Positions 24,866 through 35,600 of a DNA stretch of 64,000 bases are shown one piece after another. The DNA comes from Serilophus lunatus (Eukaryota > Chordata > Aves > Passeriformes > Eurylaimidae). The notes beneath the pieces are model-generated. The model ran no database searches. It was not told the DNA's origin and was given only the letters and a program-made list of their open reading frames with translations. The stretch is from contig VXBA01001332.1 in the NCBI GenBank assembly GCA_013399895.1, positions 545,439-609,438 of the forward strand. Reading direction: 5' to 3'. Position numbers and translations under genes: made by a program. Numbering within the stretch: position 1 is the first letter of the stretch; every line of letters starts with the position of its first letter.

Positions 24866-24975
24866 AATAAAGTCATAGATTTTGAAGCCAGAAGGGACCA
24901 TTACAGTTGTCTGTTCTGACCCTCTTCATGATGATACAGGGCCATTGAATAGTCCTAATGCTTGAATAAGAGTCT
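24866..24975 (-). mobile_element. Old CR1-like LINE 3' fragment, antisense
   Basis: The plus strand reads 'tcatagattttgaagcc', 'agaagggaccatta', then 'tgtctgttctgaccctc' and 'cagggccattgaa'. This follows the order of the antisense 3' end of old amniote CR1 copies ('tcatagactttaaggccagaagggacc..gatcatctagtctgacctcctg..caggccatagaa'). The copy is heavily mutated and no reading frame survives. Similarity is lost after about 24975. It is probably a pre-avian insertion. Confidence 0.72.
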
Positions 24976-25639
24976 GCTTAGCACTACTTTTCTATAATGA
25001 TTTCTAACTATTATAACATTTTTCTGAGTTATTCTCTAACCTCTAAATTACTCTTTTTCATTTAAGGCTGTCTGTCAATCTGTTCTTTACTCCTTGTCTG
25101 ACAGCTCGTCCCCACCTTCCAGTGTCTTGGGGGCTTTTTTTTCTGCTGTCAAACTCAGGCTAATTCATTTTCAGTTCCCTTAAGAGACCTGTCTGAGCAC
25201 TGAAAGATCTGGACTCTCGCTATTTCATTAGCCCTCATTATTTTTCAGTTAATGGCTAGCTAGCAGCATTGGTTTTGATTTTTTTTGGTAATAGAAATGA
25301 AGTAGGTTTGTATTTTATAGTCATTTCTCATCAGTCTCAGGGAGAAAAGTATGTCTGTCTACAAAGACATTACAGCCTCCCTGAATGGAAGCTTTATTGT
25401 TATTTGCATCACTTTCAGTTATGCATAGTTTTAGTGGGAAAAGTATATGAAGTTGGAGTGCACACAGCTGTTCATGATGCTGGCAAATCCTGCCACAGAT
25501 GCTCTTCTCCCTTCTTTGTGACAGGACTTTAATTTTATCAAGGCACTGAAAGGGAAGCTACTGGCACAGAAACACCACTTGGTTTTCTCACAATATTGTA
25601 TGTTTTCTGAGACTTTAAAGATACGGCAGAGCTTTTAGG
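24976..25639. other. Non-coding stretch, nothing recognised
   Basis: AT-rich sequence. It may contain further decayed CR1 sequence, but no match is clear enough to annotate. Confidence 0.65.
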
Positions 25640-25870
25640 AGTAACATGATTAATTTTGCTACTCAGCAATAGAGCACAGAGAGTTATCGACTTCAAAGTG
25701 TTATTGTTCAAACTGGCTTTGCAGCCAGCCGCTGCTGAACTGCAGTTTTCCAATAGGGGAGGGGGAGTAGCATACTTCCCTGATTACCCTCTACTGCTGT
25801 TATTAATTAATCAAGCACAAGCTTGTTACAATGGCTGAAGAATGACTCAAGAACAATCATGCTAGTTTTT
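25640..25870. promoter_or_regulatory. Candidate conserved regulatory element
   Basis: The block holds 'aacatgattaattttgc', 'ttattgttcaaactggc' (ATTGTT, SOX-like), 'gccagccgctgctgaac', 'attaattaatcaagc' (homeodomain-like cores) and 'acaatggc' (SOX-like). Paired SOX and homeodomain-type words in repeat-free sequence are common in developmental enhancers. Nothing in the sequence shows which gene it would serve. Confidence 0.32.
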
Positions 25871-27625
25871 TTTTTCTGCTGTGTTTTGTGGAGGAGAGAT
25901 GAGGGAGGTAAAAAAAAATACAACAGTAGCATGTGAAAATTTTTTCCTGAAGACAGCAGATTCACAGGGAAAGTAAGATTTGGAATATTTGGCCATTAGC
26001 CTGAAGTTTTCAAAATGAATAGGTGTGCTGGATCCCCGTATTTCCTCAGCAACTTTGGTAATATCAGATCATGCAAAGTCTATCAGAAAATCAGCTAAGC
26101 ATACCTTAATTTATAGCAGGTTTAATAGTCCTATTGAATTCACCTGCATAAAATTATGTATGTAGGGTGACTTGCAGTTACTGATCCCGTGAGAAACAGA
26201 ACTTTGGAATCTGGGATTTGATTAGCAGTAGTAATAGCCATGGTGTTGAGCAGCAATTGCTTGTGAGCAGCTCCAGTCAGATCAAGGCGCTTGTCACTTG
26301 TGATCATTTTAGCAATAATCTGGGTGGTTATCTGCAAAAAAAAACACCCCAATATTTTGCTCTTCCAATCCATAACTGAGTTTACATGAAATGTAAAACT
26401 TATGCAATTAACATTAGTTATAATTATGCTTCAGCACTGATGGGGGAAATGACAAGAAATTTATACTTAATGGAGAAAGGAGATGGAGAAAGGATTGCAA
26501 GTAGTAGTGTTTGGTAATGAGGTTAATGACATAAAGGATTTATCCAGAATTAGCAGCAGCAGCATTTGCTTTCTTGTTTTTCCCAGAAATGGTTATGCTA
26601 ATAAAACAAGCACAGATGTGGAATGGTTTTATAGCTCATCCCTAAGTATCCTCATGCAGTGTCTGAAACCTAATCATTACAATGTTTTGCATGAAAGCCA
26701 GAAAGTGAGCAAGTCATTATGTTGCTACGTGTTGACATGGTTCCTCAGTATCTTCCTCCTGAAATAAATACAGTCTCTCTGTAGATTTGCTATAATTGGA
26801 TTCTACTGCACTGTAATATGTAAATCATAAACTTCAATTACCAGGGCATAAATATAGAAAGTCATGTAAAGGTCTTAAGGAAAAGTATTTGAGTAACTGT
26901 GAACATTTAGGATAACCAGAATGTGTATTATTTTGTTATAGTTTTTATCATGACCCTGAATCAGTAGAAAGTTTTGTTTGGTTTTTAATTCCAATTTTAC
27001 AGTTCTTGTTTGGGTCAGCTGTGGCAGTGAGCTGTTTCACCCACTTGATCCCATACTGCTGACTTGGAGGAGTGTTGGCTCTTTAGTCTGTCTGTGGTAT
27101 TTGATACCTTAAAACAAGTAAGCAAAAAGATGTTTTATTTGTGCTGGTTTAAATTGCTCTTTGGACACTGTTCTAATCTGAGTGTCTAGCTTGCTCTTGC
27201 CGTTCCTGTACAGTCTGTGATGAGTGATGCCAGTAGTTTGTAAGTTCTGCTTTTTAAAGGTAAGAAAGTGAGGACAGCTAATGCAGCATCTCCTGAAAGG
27301 GATGTCTGTACAGTCAGATTCTCCCAGAGGATACTCATGCTTATTTTTCCCGGGGGTGATATCCCAGAAGTGGGTCGCACAACAGAACATGATGAGGAAG
27401 TGACAAATTAGGAGACTGGGGTTTTTTTATGTGGCATTTCATAGCCCAGAAATGCTAGGTCTCACCACCATGCAGCCTGGTGGCTCTTGGCAGACTGCTG
27501 CTTATGCCAACGGAGAGCCTGTTGTCTTACAGACCTTAGCAAGGAGCAGATGGGAACAAAACCTACAGCAGCTGTACTGGTTCAAATGAAGGAGCCTCAT
27601 GCACAAGGCATGAGATTGGACTTGC
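25871..27625. other. Non-coding stretch, nothing recognised
   Basis: No gene or named repeat. A-runs occur near 25911-25919 and 26336-26344. An open frame of 94 codons (26483-26767, plus strand) has no known domain. Confidence 0.7.
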
Positions 27626-27716
27626 TGATGTAATTTGTCAAGTATAGTTGTTTAAAGGCAACCAGCAGGAAAATAGGAGATGAGTGAGGTCATCAGTGCC
27701 AGCTGAGTTAATAGAA
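27626..27716 (+). repeat. Unidentified dispersed repeat, copy A
   Basis: It aligns with 32484-32570 in the same orientation. Both share 'gttgtttaaa', a few variable bases, then 'cagcaggaaaat(a/g)ggaga' and 'tgagt', and the flanks agree with mostly transition differences ('atgtaatttgtcaagtatag' against 'atgcaacatattgaacatg'). The shared core is too long and collinear for chance. I cannot name the family. Confidence 0.6.
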
Positions 27717-29131
27717 CAAAAGAAACAGTCTCTGCTCCTTTTCTATTTTAGTCACCAAAGCTTACTTGCTTTAGTCTCTTAAATAAGGAAGACCAAACTT
27801 AAATTCCATTTTCTTATTTTGCAATAGCTCAACTCTCTTTGTTTTCCTCAGGTATTTCTGTTCCAAACTGTTCTGCTGCCCAAAGCCAGCTACCTGTAGA
27901 AACGTGCTGCATTTACATTGCACTGACACTGTATCAGCATGCAGGATGCTAACGAATTTGCTGGTAGCTTATGTCTTAAGGTGAGCTTTACAACTGATGT
28001 GTACCACCATCTTCCAGAGAGATCACTCTATTACAGTCGAATTACATTTACTTTACTGATGTAACATCACAAGTCATTAATATTAGCACCAAGCCTTCTG
28101 TGGTATAGATCGTTCTACATGGATGTGTATCAGAAAGTTCAAATTTATTTTCTTACCTGTCTAAAGGATTTTGGTAACAAAGAGATCAAGGAAGAAATGT
28201 GAATTTCTTCTATCTGACTTGCTACTTAATTCTAGACTTGCTATTTTTATCTTAGTGTAGTTTAATGTCAAGCCAAAGAAATTCAGCATTCTCTTTCTGT
28301 AGATAATGTGTCAATTCAACTGTTGTCCTTTGTTCACCTAAAATTCTGTGTATAGGTCCAAAGAGGTATTAAGGCAGAAACTTTCAAAGATAAACTTTCA
28401 AAGATCTTTGTAATACTTGAAATTGTAACTGATTAATTTTTGTTGAATTCTAGTGTGATACTGATGTCTAGTTCTATGAAGCCTATGAGCCTAAACACAC
28501 AAACTACTGTATTTATCCACTATTCATTAATATTAGATGGTACTGAAGTTTGCACTTTGAGATGATCAAATACAATAACAAAAAACCCACAACAAACTAG
28601 GCCTTGCATCCTCCATAAGAAAACAGAGCAGAAAAGCTTGGTTAAAAACAGTACTGATTTCAAGTTACTTCTGTACTAAAGTGAAAGACTGAAAAACCTG
28701 CTTCTCTCTTCAACATGGCTTACAGGGGTGGTTAAAGAGAAATGCTTTTATTGTTAAAAATTGCATTTCCAGGGAAAGGCCTTTGATACTAAAAAATTTT
28801 TTTTAAAAAGAATTGGTTGTGCAATACTGGAAAAATCCCATCACTGCTGTCCAGCTAGACCTGAGCCTATAATAAAACTGGATCCTACCACAATCTTTCA
28901 TTCACTGAGCCCGCTATATTTTTTCTTGACACAGCAATTACTACTTAATCTCGTTAGGATAGATGGTAATGGAGCCCAGTTGTAAAATACCCCTTTGTAT
29001 TTTTTCTTTTATTTTGTTTTGAATGTATTGCTTTGATTTTTATCACATTTATGTGCACATTAAGGCACAATTATTCATTGTTAAAGTCAATTTGCAATCA
29101 ATGTCATTTTCTGTATTTTGTTTACCCAGAT
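27717..29131. other. Non-coding stretch with a 14-bp tandem pair
   Basis: No gene or named repeat apart from the duplication at 28378-28405. Sequence around 28080-28560 is strongly AT-rich. Confidence 0.7.
28378..28405 (+). repeat. Perfect 14-bp tandem duplication
   Basis: The word 'aaactttcaaagat' occurs twice head to tail with no mismatch. Confidence 0.9.
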
Positions 29132-29176
29132 TAGAAGTCTGATCCTGCTCATTGACTTCAATAAGTGCTTGACTTA
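29132..29176. mobile_element. Ancient amniote LINE/SINE relic
   Basis: The sequence 'gtctgatcctgctcattg' followed by 'acttcaataagtgcttgac' is close to the amniote repeat unit 'gatcctgctcccattgacttcaatggg'. It is short and old. Chance is possible but less likely than for most of the similar relics here. Confidence 0.5.
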
Positions 29177-32100
29177 TCCTCTCCCCCCTCTCCCCTAGAT
29201 CTCCATTTTACAAAGAAGTTTGTCCTTGGCTCTTGCCTTGCTGCACAATGAAAAGGGCCCATGATACAGACTCTTATGTGCTCTGAGGAAAGACTGGTGA
29301 TGTTTACCTGTGCTGGGGCAGGGCACGGTGTCCCCTCCTCAAGTCTCCAGTAAAGGGTAACTGGAGGACGGGGGCTGCAAAAGGGTGGAAGGACAAGTGT
29401 AGGGAGGAGGAGGATGGCAGTAAATGGCTAGTAAATGCTTTAGAAAGCGACAAAGCCATAGCATCCCAGGGCTTTGTCACAGCAAGAACTGGGACTAGGT
29501 ACTGCTGTCCTGTGAATATGAGGAACTCCAGGGCTCCTCTGAGCTGTCCTCTTTCACCTAGGATGGCAAAAGCCTGTGGCTAAAGGGTTCAACACTGGCC
29601 AATGAGCTCTCAGAAGACTGTGTATATGGGAAAAGTCAGTCAATAAAAATGGCTAGATGGAGGAAAAGGAAATGTTCTCAGCGCTTCAAGGGGCAGCCAA
29701 GAAAGAAAAAAGCTGTCCCTTCTGACCTTCAAATATGTCGCTGCTTTAGAGTGGTTCCAGTTTCAAGCAATTTTCTGTGCATTCACTAGAAACCTTCCTC
29801 TCTTCAATGATGAGATATTTGTGCTCTCCACCCTTTCCTGTGACTTTCCCACTCGTCATATACCCCCTTCTTTAAGTTATGAATAAATAGTTTCTTCTCC
29901 TATGAGTTGCATTCCTGTCCTGGTGAACAAGAAACTTAATGTAATATTAAGCAAAGAAAGAAACTCATTTCCCTATCTCTCTAACTTGAGTCAGGCTATC
30001 AGTTACCCTGGAGTAAAGTAGAGATTAATCTACCCCATGTGTACTTGCTGTATTTAACAATAACAGTCCGCTTGTCTTATCAGTTTCCCTGTGGAAGTTT
30101 TGATCACAGAACTGAAGGAAGAATAAGCCTGTGTTTACTCTTGCTGAGGATCTTGACGTTTGGCAGAGTGTTTGCCTTGCTGGTGCTGTGCCAAAGCATT
30201 ATGAGCCTGGTTGGCCGTGCAAGGGTGGGGGAAGACAAGTAGGAGAAAGCGCTCATTAGGGAGTGTCGGGAGAAAAACCTGCAGAGGTCACAGGGCAGTT
30301 TTGCTACCCACATTTAGCTGGGAGAAGTTGCATAGGCAAAGTAGGGTCGTTCCAAAGGCATTGAACCCTGCCTGCCACAGGGATCATGCCAACTTAGCCA
30401 CCATAGCCAGGCTGTGATATTTTGGTAATTGAAATATGTTACTTGTACTGTTCTTGTTTTTCTCTAAAGCCAGACTGCTTTCTGATGCTCCAGGTGAGAT
30501 CATATCTTCCCCCCATGTATTTCAGTGTGAGGAGTATCCAGTTAGTTTTCTTCTTGGCAATCTGTCCACACCAAAAGGAATGTTCTTCCTTGGGTGATGT
30601 GAAAAGTCCGAATCATCTCCATCTTTAAATCCTGCCTCAAGAAAGCTCTGTAATGTGCTGTGCACAAGAGTTCTGTGTAGGTTAGTAGCACTTGTCATAG
30701 AACATGTTTCATAGAGAGTTTTAGTTTAATAAATGATAGCGAGAAGTGTCTGGCATATTGTAACTGCTAACGTTGCACTTCCTCTAACACTGCCCTAATT
30801 TAATTTTCTTTAAAAGTACATTTTGAACATTTCAAGGCAATTAAAGTGCCTGATGAATGCAGGTATGTGGAGTACATAATTTCAACCTGGACCTTGTAAT
30901 ATTACTTCACAGAAATAACAATCAAAAACCTTTGGAGAACATTCTTGGCCTTGGTTACTGTGATTTTGCACTCATAAAGGGAAACTAACTGCTCATCTCT
31001 CTTTTGTATCAGTTCTGTGCTCAAGATAATCTCCTCTCCATGGATCCTCTGTGGGGTGCCATGTACCATGTTCGATTGTTTGGCAAGCAAGGAGTACAGT
31101 GCAGACCTGCCAGGCTCCTGGGTCTCATGGGATTCAAGTTTCATAATGAGAAGGGGGACAAGGTGACCAGTACAGATGCTGCCTTCTGCTTTCTTACTTC
31201 CATGGAGGATCCTTTGTATGACAGCTCAAGTCAAAGAAAGTGCTTGCACCAGCATGCAAGGTTTTTTGTTTTGGGTTTTTTTTGAGGGGGAGGATTAGGA
31301 TAAAGGACACTTCTTAAAAATAAAATATTATTATACATACTTATTTGATACCTGACTGTAGATTTCTAGTCCTTTTTTAATTAATCCTTAGCCTAAAATT
31401 CAAAACTACAAATATATCATTTTAATTTCAAGGTATAGCTATTTTGCTAAGTTCTACTTTTCCCCTCTATTGATTTTATTCCTGTCTAAAATCTCTTTCT
31501 GTCATCCTGTAATAGAATAAAAATGGGCTAAATCAAGCACTTTATCCAATCGATGACTCTTCATACTTGACCAGGAATCTCTGTGCCAGAAATAACATTC
31601 CACAGTCTGGAAGCGATAAGGATGAAAAGGTCCATTACAACATATTAATCATTGTTCTTTCATTTTTCTTTAGGCAGGACAAGTTCCATTGCTGTTTATT
31701 CTGTGACTTGTGATGGGTATCTTTGAAGCTGACTTTACAATAGCAATGACCTTAAGGTCTACATGCTTTCTTTGACTTTTTAAACTGCTGTGCCAAAATA
31801 CATGCCCATTAGTATGTATAGTTCCCTGATGCAATTCCTAGGCTGAACACAGTATTGACTGGAAGTCTGCCATGGGGAGCAAGATTGGTCATTTTTCTAT
31901 GCCTGACCAGGAAGAACAGGTGTGGTAAGTGGATGGTGAAATCAGGTTCCTGCCATGTGTGGAAACACTTGCATGGTAATACTGTCTGTGCAGTGGGAGA
32001 AGACAGGAAGCAAGGTCTGGAGTCAAGCAAGAAAACTGCTAAAATCCATTTTGCTCAGCTTGTTGCAGAGGAAGGGAAATAGGCAGAAAGGTTTAGAGGT

Positions 32101-32483
32101 CCAGAGGTGGTTAAAGCTCATCCAAGAAACATAGTCCAGCTGCTTCTGTATCGTAAAGAAGTAAAACTTATGCTTGATTTGGAGTAGGTTGTTGATGCTA
32201 TAGAAGGGAATGCCAAAGACACAGTAGAAGAAAATCTTTTAATTTTAAACTGCATGTTCATCTCATGCTACTTGGAACATTTTCTATCACATCTGTGCTA
32301 AGGAGGACCTGCAGAAGCAAATGTTTTTATTTGCAGCAGTCAGTTTGTTTGTCACAAACACTAGTGTAGCTTTGCTCAGCTTGGGAACAGACGTAAGAAA
32401 TTGCTTCCGAGAGGCAACAATGCCTTGGGCTTCCCAACAGTTCATGGGAAAAACACAAGGCTGCTTCAGAGTATGCTAAATCA
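29177..32483. other. Non-coding stretch, nothing recognised
   Basis: A C-rich tract lies at about 29180-29200 and a purine/G-rich patch at 29360-29415. Open frames do not exceed 93 codons. I recognise no gene or named repeat. Confidence 0.65.
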
Positions 32484-32570
32484 TGCAACATATTGAACAT
32501 GGTTGTTTAAACAAGACAGCAGGAAAATGGGAGAGAGATGAGTCTTCAGTCATTCAGTTGTAGAAAGACT
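32484..32570 (+). repeat. Unidentified dispersed repeat, copy B
   Basis: This is the partner of the segment at 27626-27716, sharing 'gttgtttaaa' and 'cagcaggaaaatgggaga' at nearly the same spacing. It carries an extra 'gaga' relative to copy A. The level of divergence suggests an old insertion or duplication. Confidence 0.6.
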
Positions 32571-32636
32571 CTGTGCAACCTATTATCCACAGCTGAAGGT
32601 AGGGGCTCCTTCTCAGACAACCAAGCAGGATGTGCT

Positions 32637-32658
32637 GTCTCTCTCTCTTTCTTCTTCT
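32637..32658 (+). repeat. (CT)n/(CTT)n pyrimidine tract
   Basis: About 22 bases with only C and T, CT units followed by CTT units. Confidence 0.8.
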
Positions 32659-35600
32659 ATAACAGCAATCAGAGGAAGAAGAGTGATGCTGCTCACTCTT
32701 TAGTAGCTTAATAGACTAACCATGATCAATTTCTTCTTCTGCCAGAATAAATTCAGCTACATACCTTTTGGAAAGATACTCCGTAGACAGCTGTAGAGAG
32801 AGGTATGATATCATGAAGAAAAGAAATGGAGAATACTGCTATCAGGGAGGCAAGCTAGACAAGGGACTGAAGCTGTGAACTGGTATGAATTGTGTGTGGT
32901 GGGATCCCTGCTCTCTGGATTTTCCCAGTTACTCTGATTCAGTGAACTTCTGGTTTCCCCCCTCCTCAAATTCATTTTTACAGGGAGGGATGAGCACTTC
33001 CATTTTCTATCTCAATCATATGAGTTAGGGATACTTCCAAAAATATTATTCTGACCCTAGGAGAAAGACATTTCCAGGGTTAGGAATTTCCCAAGCAGAA
33101 GGCAGGTATGGCTTGAAATCACCTCATGCCAAGGAGGATGTGCAGTTGAGGCAAGGCTGCAGAGGAGGCACTTACTGTCCATGCCTGTTCTCAAAGCAAC
33201 TATCATTAAGATTAAATTATATTTATTGGAACACAGGGTGTCAGGATGGAAATTTTGTAATCAGCTAAAACAGAATTTTGGAACTCGAGGACAGAGTCCT
33301 TTATTCATTAACTGGCTCATGGTCAGTGCAAAGTTGACATGTCTTGCAGCTGAAACTGGAGCTTTAGGAAGAATGTTCTGCTGCATGTGCCTAGTGGAGA
33401 ATTTGGCCCGGTTATTTTTAAGACTCTAGAACCCAGCAACTTACTTCAGATGTTCATTCTCTTCCTCTTTCCTCCTCAAATAGTAAGAATTAAAATAGCT
33501 TACACTTTGCTTCCTCTTTATGAAGCAGTACTTACAAAGCTGGTAAAATTGAAAATTGCATGGTATGTAACCGAGATCAATAATTAGAGCTACTTTACAT
33601 AATCTCAGCCTAAGTGCATGACTGTTGGGTGTTTCTGCTTAGGAGTTTATGGAATGTTCTTGTTTTCTTTTGCTTAACGTTACCTGTTTCTTGGTGTTTC
33701 CTGCACAGACTGCTGAAATAATTTTTTGTGTATTCTGCCATTTTCCCATTGACGTATTTCCCTATTTCTTGTCCAATTAGTTAACCAGAAGTTTTGCAAT
33801 GACTTATGCAGCCTTCAGAATCCAGGGGGGAAAATATTTTCAAGGGTTTGCCATTTTAAAATGATATGGATTTTTTTTAAAAAGCCAAGATTCTTGATAT
33901 TGAATCACATGTTATAAAATAGAGATATATAATGTGGTGGCACTTCTATTATTCATGATAGATCTATTTTGCAAGGAAGGTTATTGTAAAAAAATGCAAA
34001 ACAGACTGCCAGAAGAGGTTATAAGAGAGATGGATCACAGGTGACATTGGTTTCTGTAGAAACTACAGGCAGATAAAACCAAACAAATTAGCAGAAGAAT
34101 ATTTCTTTCCTGGTATTGTTGGCAGAAGGATCAGATAACTTATTTACTTGTTGTCTTACAAATAAAGGAACACAGCGAGAATGTCATCAAAAAATATTTT
34201 GGACTCTAGATCACGTCCAGGCACCTCTATAATCCTTAGGAGGAAAACAAACAGCAATATTGTAAATTTAAAATTATGACTTATTAAAATAAAACATTCA
34301 TGCCTGGTTTCTTCCATGCTTCTGCTGAGCAGAATCCTTAAGGAGCGCTTGGTCCAAAACCAATTTTATATGTGGAGTATAGTGCTGATCAAAATGGAAA
34401 AGTCAGAGATCCTGTCCCTTAAAAGCTAATCTCCCACCTCATTCACCAGTTGGCTTCATGCAGCATCAAATCTGTGGATTTTTACAGGTAAGCAACTTGA
34501 GCTGGTATTACAGCATCCCTGTCCCTGAGGTGGGGGCTGGAAGGGGCTTTTCTTGGCTGAGAGAAGGGAGAGTGGGAAAAGATAAAGCAAATCATGGGTG
34601 AAGAGGTGAGTTGGGATGCAGAGCTGGCGGGGGACAGCTGTATTTGCACACTGAACTCCCCTCGAGGCAGTTCCCACCCCATGCTTTCCCTGCAGACCAT
34701 GTGTAGAGGCTGCTCCGGGAGTGCTGTGCCTGTGAGTTTTATGTGATAGCAGTGGCTGTCTGTTGTTGATGATGACAACAATTTCTCTTCCACATTATCA
34801 GCTCGACTATGACTAGAGGGTCCAGGTTTTGTGAAGGATGTTTCTTCACACATAGTGAAACAGATATCAAATTGACCTGAAGGTTATTTCCTCTAAATTT
34901 CCTTTGGGTTCTGTTTTCTTCGGATGGCTGAAAACGGGTTATTTCAAATGAAATTAGCCTACCATAAATCTTCTTTCACTTCCTTTTCTGCCACAGGCTC
35001 TTGCTTCCATGTCCATTGTCTTAGATTTTTTTAACATATTTATTTTAAAATCAACTTACAATATTTTTTTTAGAACTTATGCTGATAATCACAAGAGTTT
35101 AAATACAACTTCCCACTACTGAAGAACATTTCCTGGGATGGGTAGCAATAGAGATTGCACCCTGCACTCAAAAAGGATGTTTGCTGTCTTGCATTTTAGT
35201 GTGGTGAACAGTCGTCTCTTGGGATGTCTGTATGGGCTACCTTTGTCATTATCAAACTTTCATGCTCTTTCTGAAGTAATTCAGAAGGAAATGATTGAGT
35301 TTTGTAGTACGATGACTTTAAATGAGCCAACTATCCAAGGGTTAAATGAAGATATTACAGCTGTTGCTTTATAGGTCATGAGTGCTTGGTTTTCATCAAA
35401 GCCTTAAATGTTATCCTATTCCAAGGGGTCAACCTTTATATTAGGTATCATTTATCAAGGATTAACACAAAATTAAGTTTTAATTGTACAGTATGATGGA
35501 ATGTTGGATTTGTTTAAAAGAGGTAATAAAAGGAAATTTATGTGTTTAACTGAATAGCAGAGTGGGATTGGGTGACTAGAGAATGCTTGATGTTTTTTTG

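Noticed and set aside
34482..34853. 123-codon minus-strand frame as a gene
   Set aside because: Length is within chance expectation, no domain or splice context is visible, and another frame overlaps it on the same strand.
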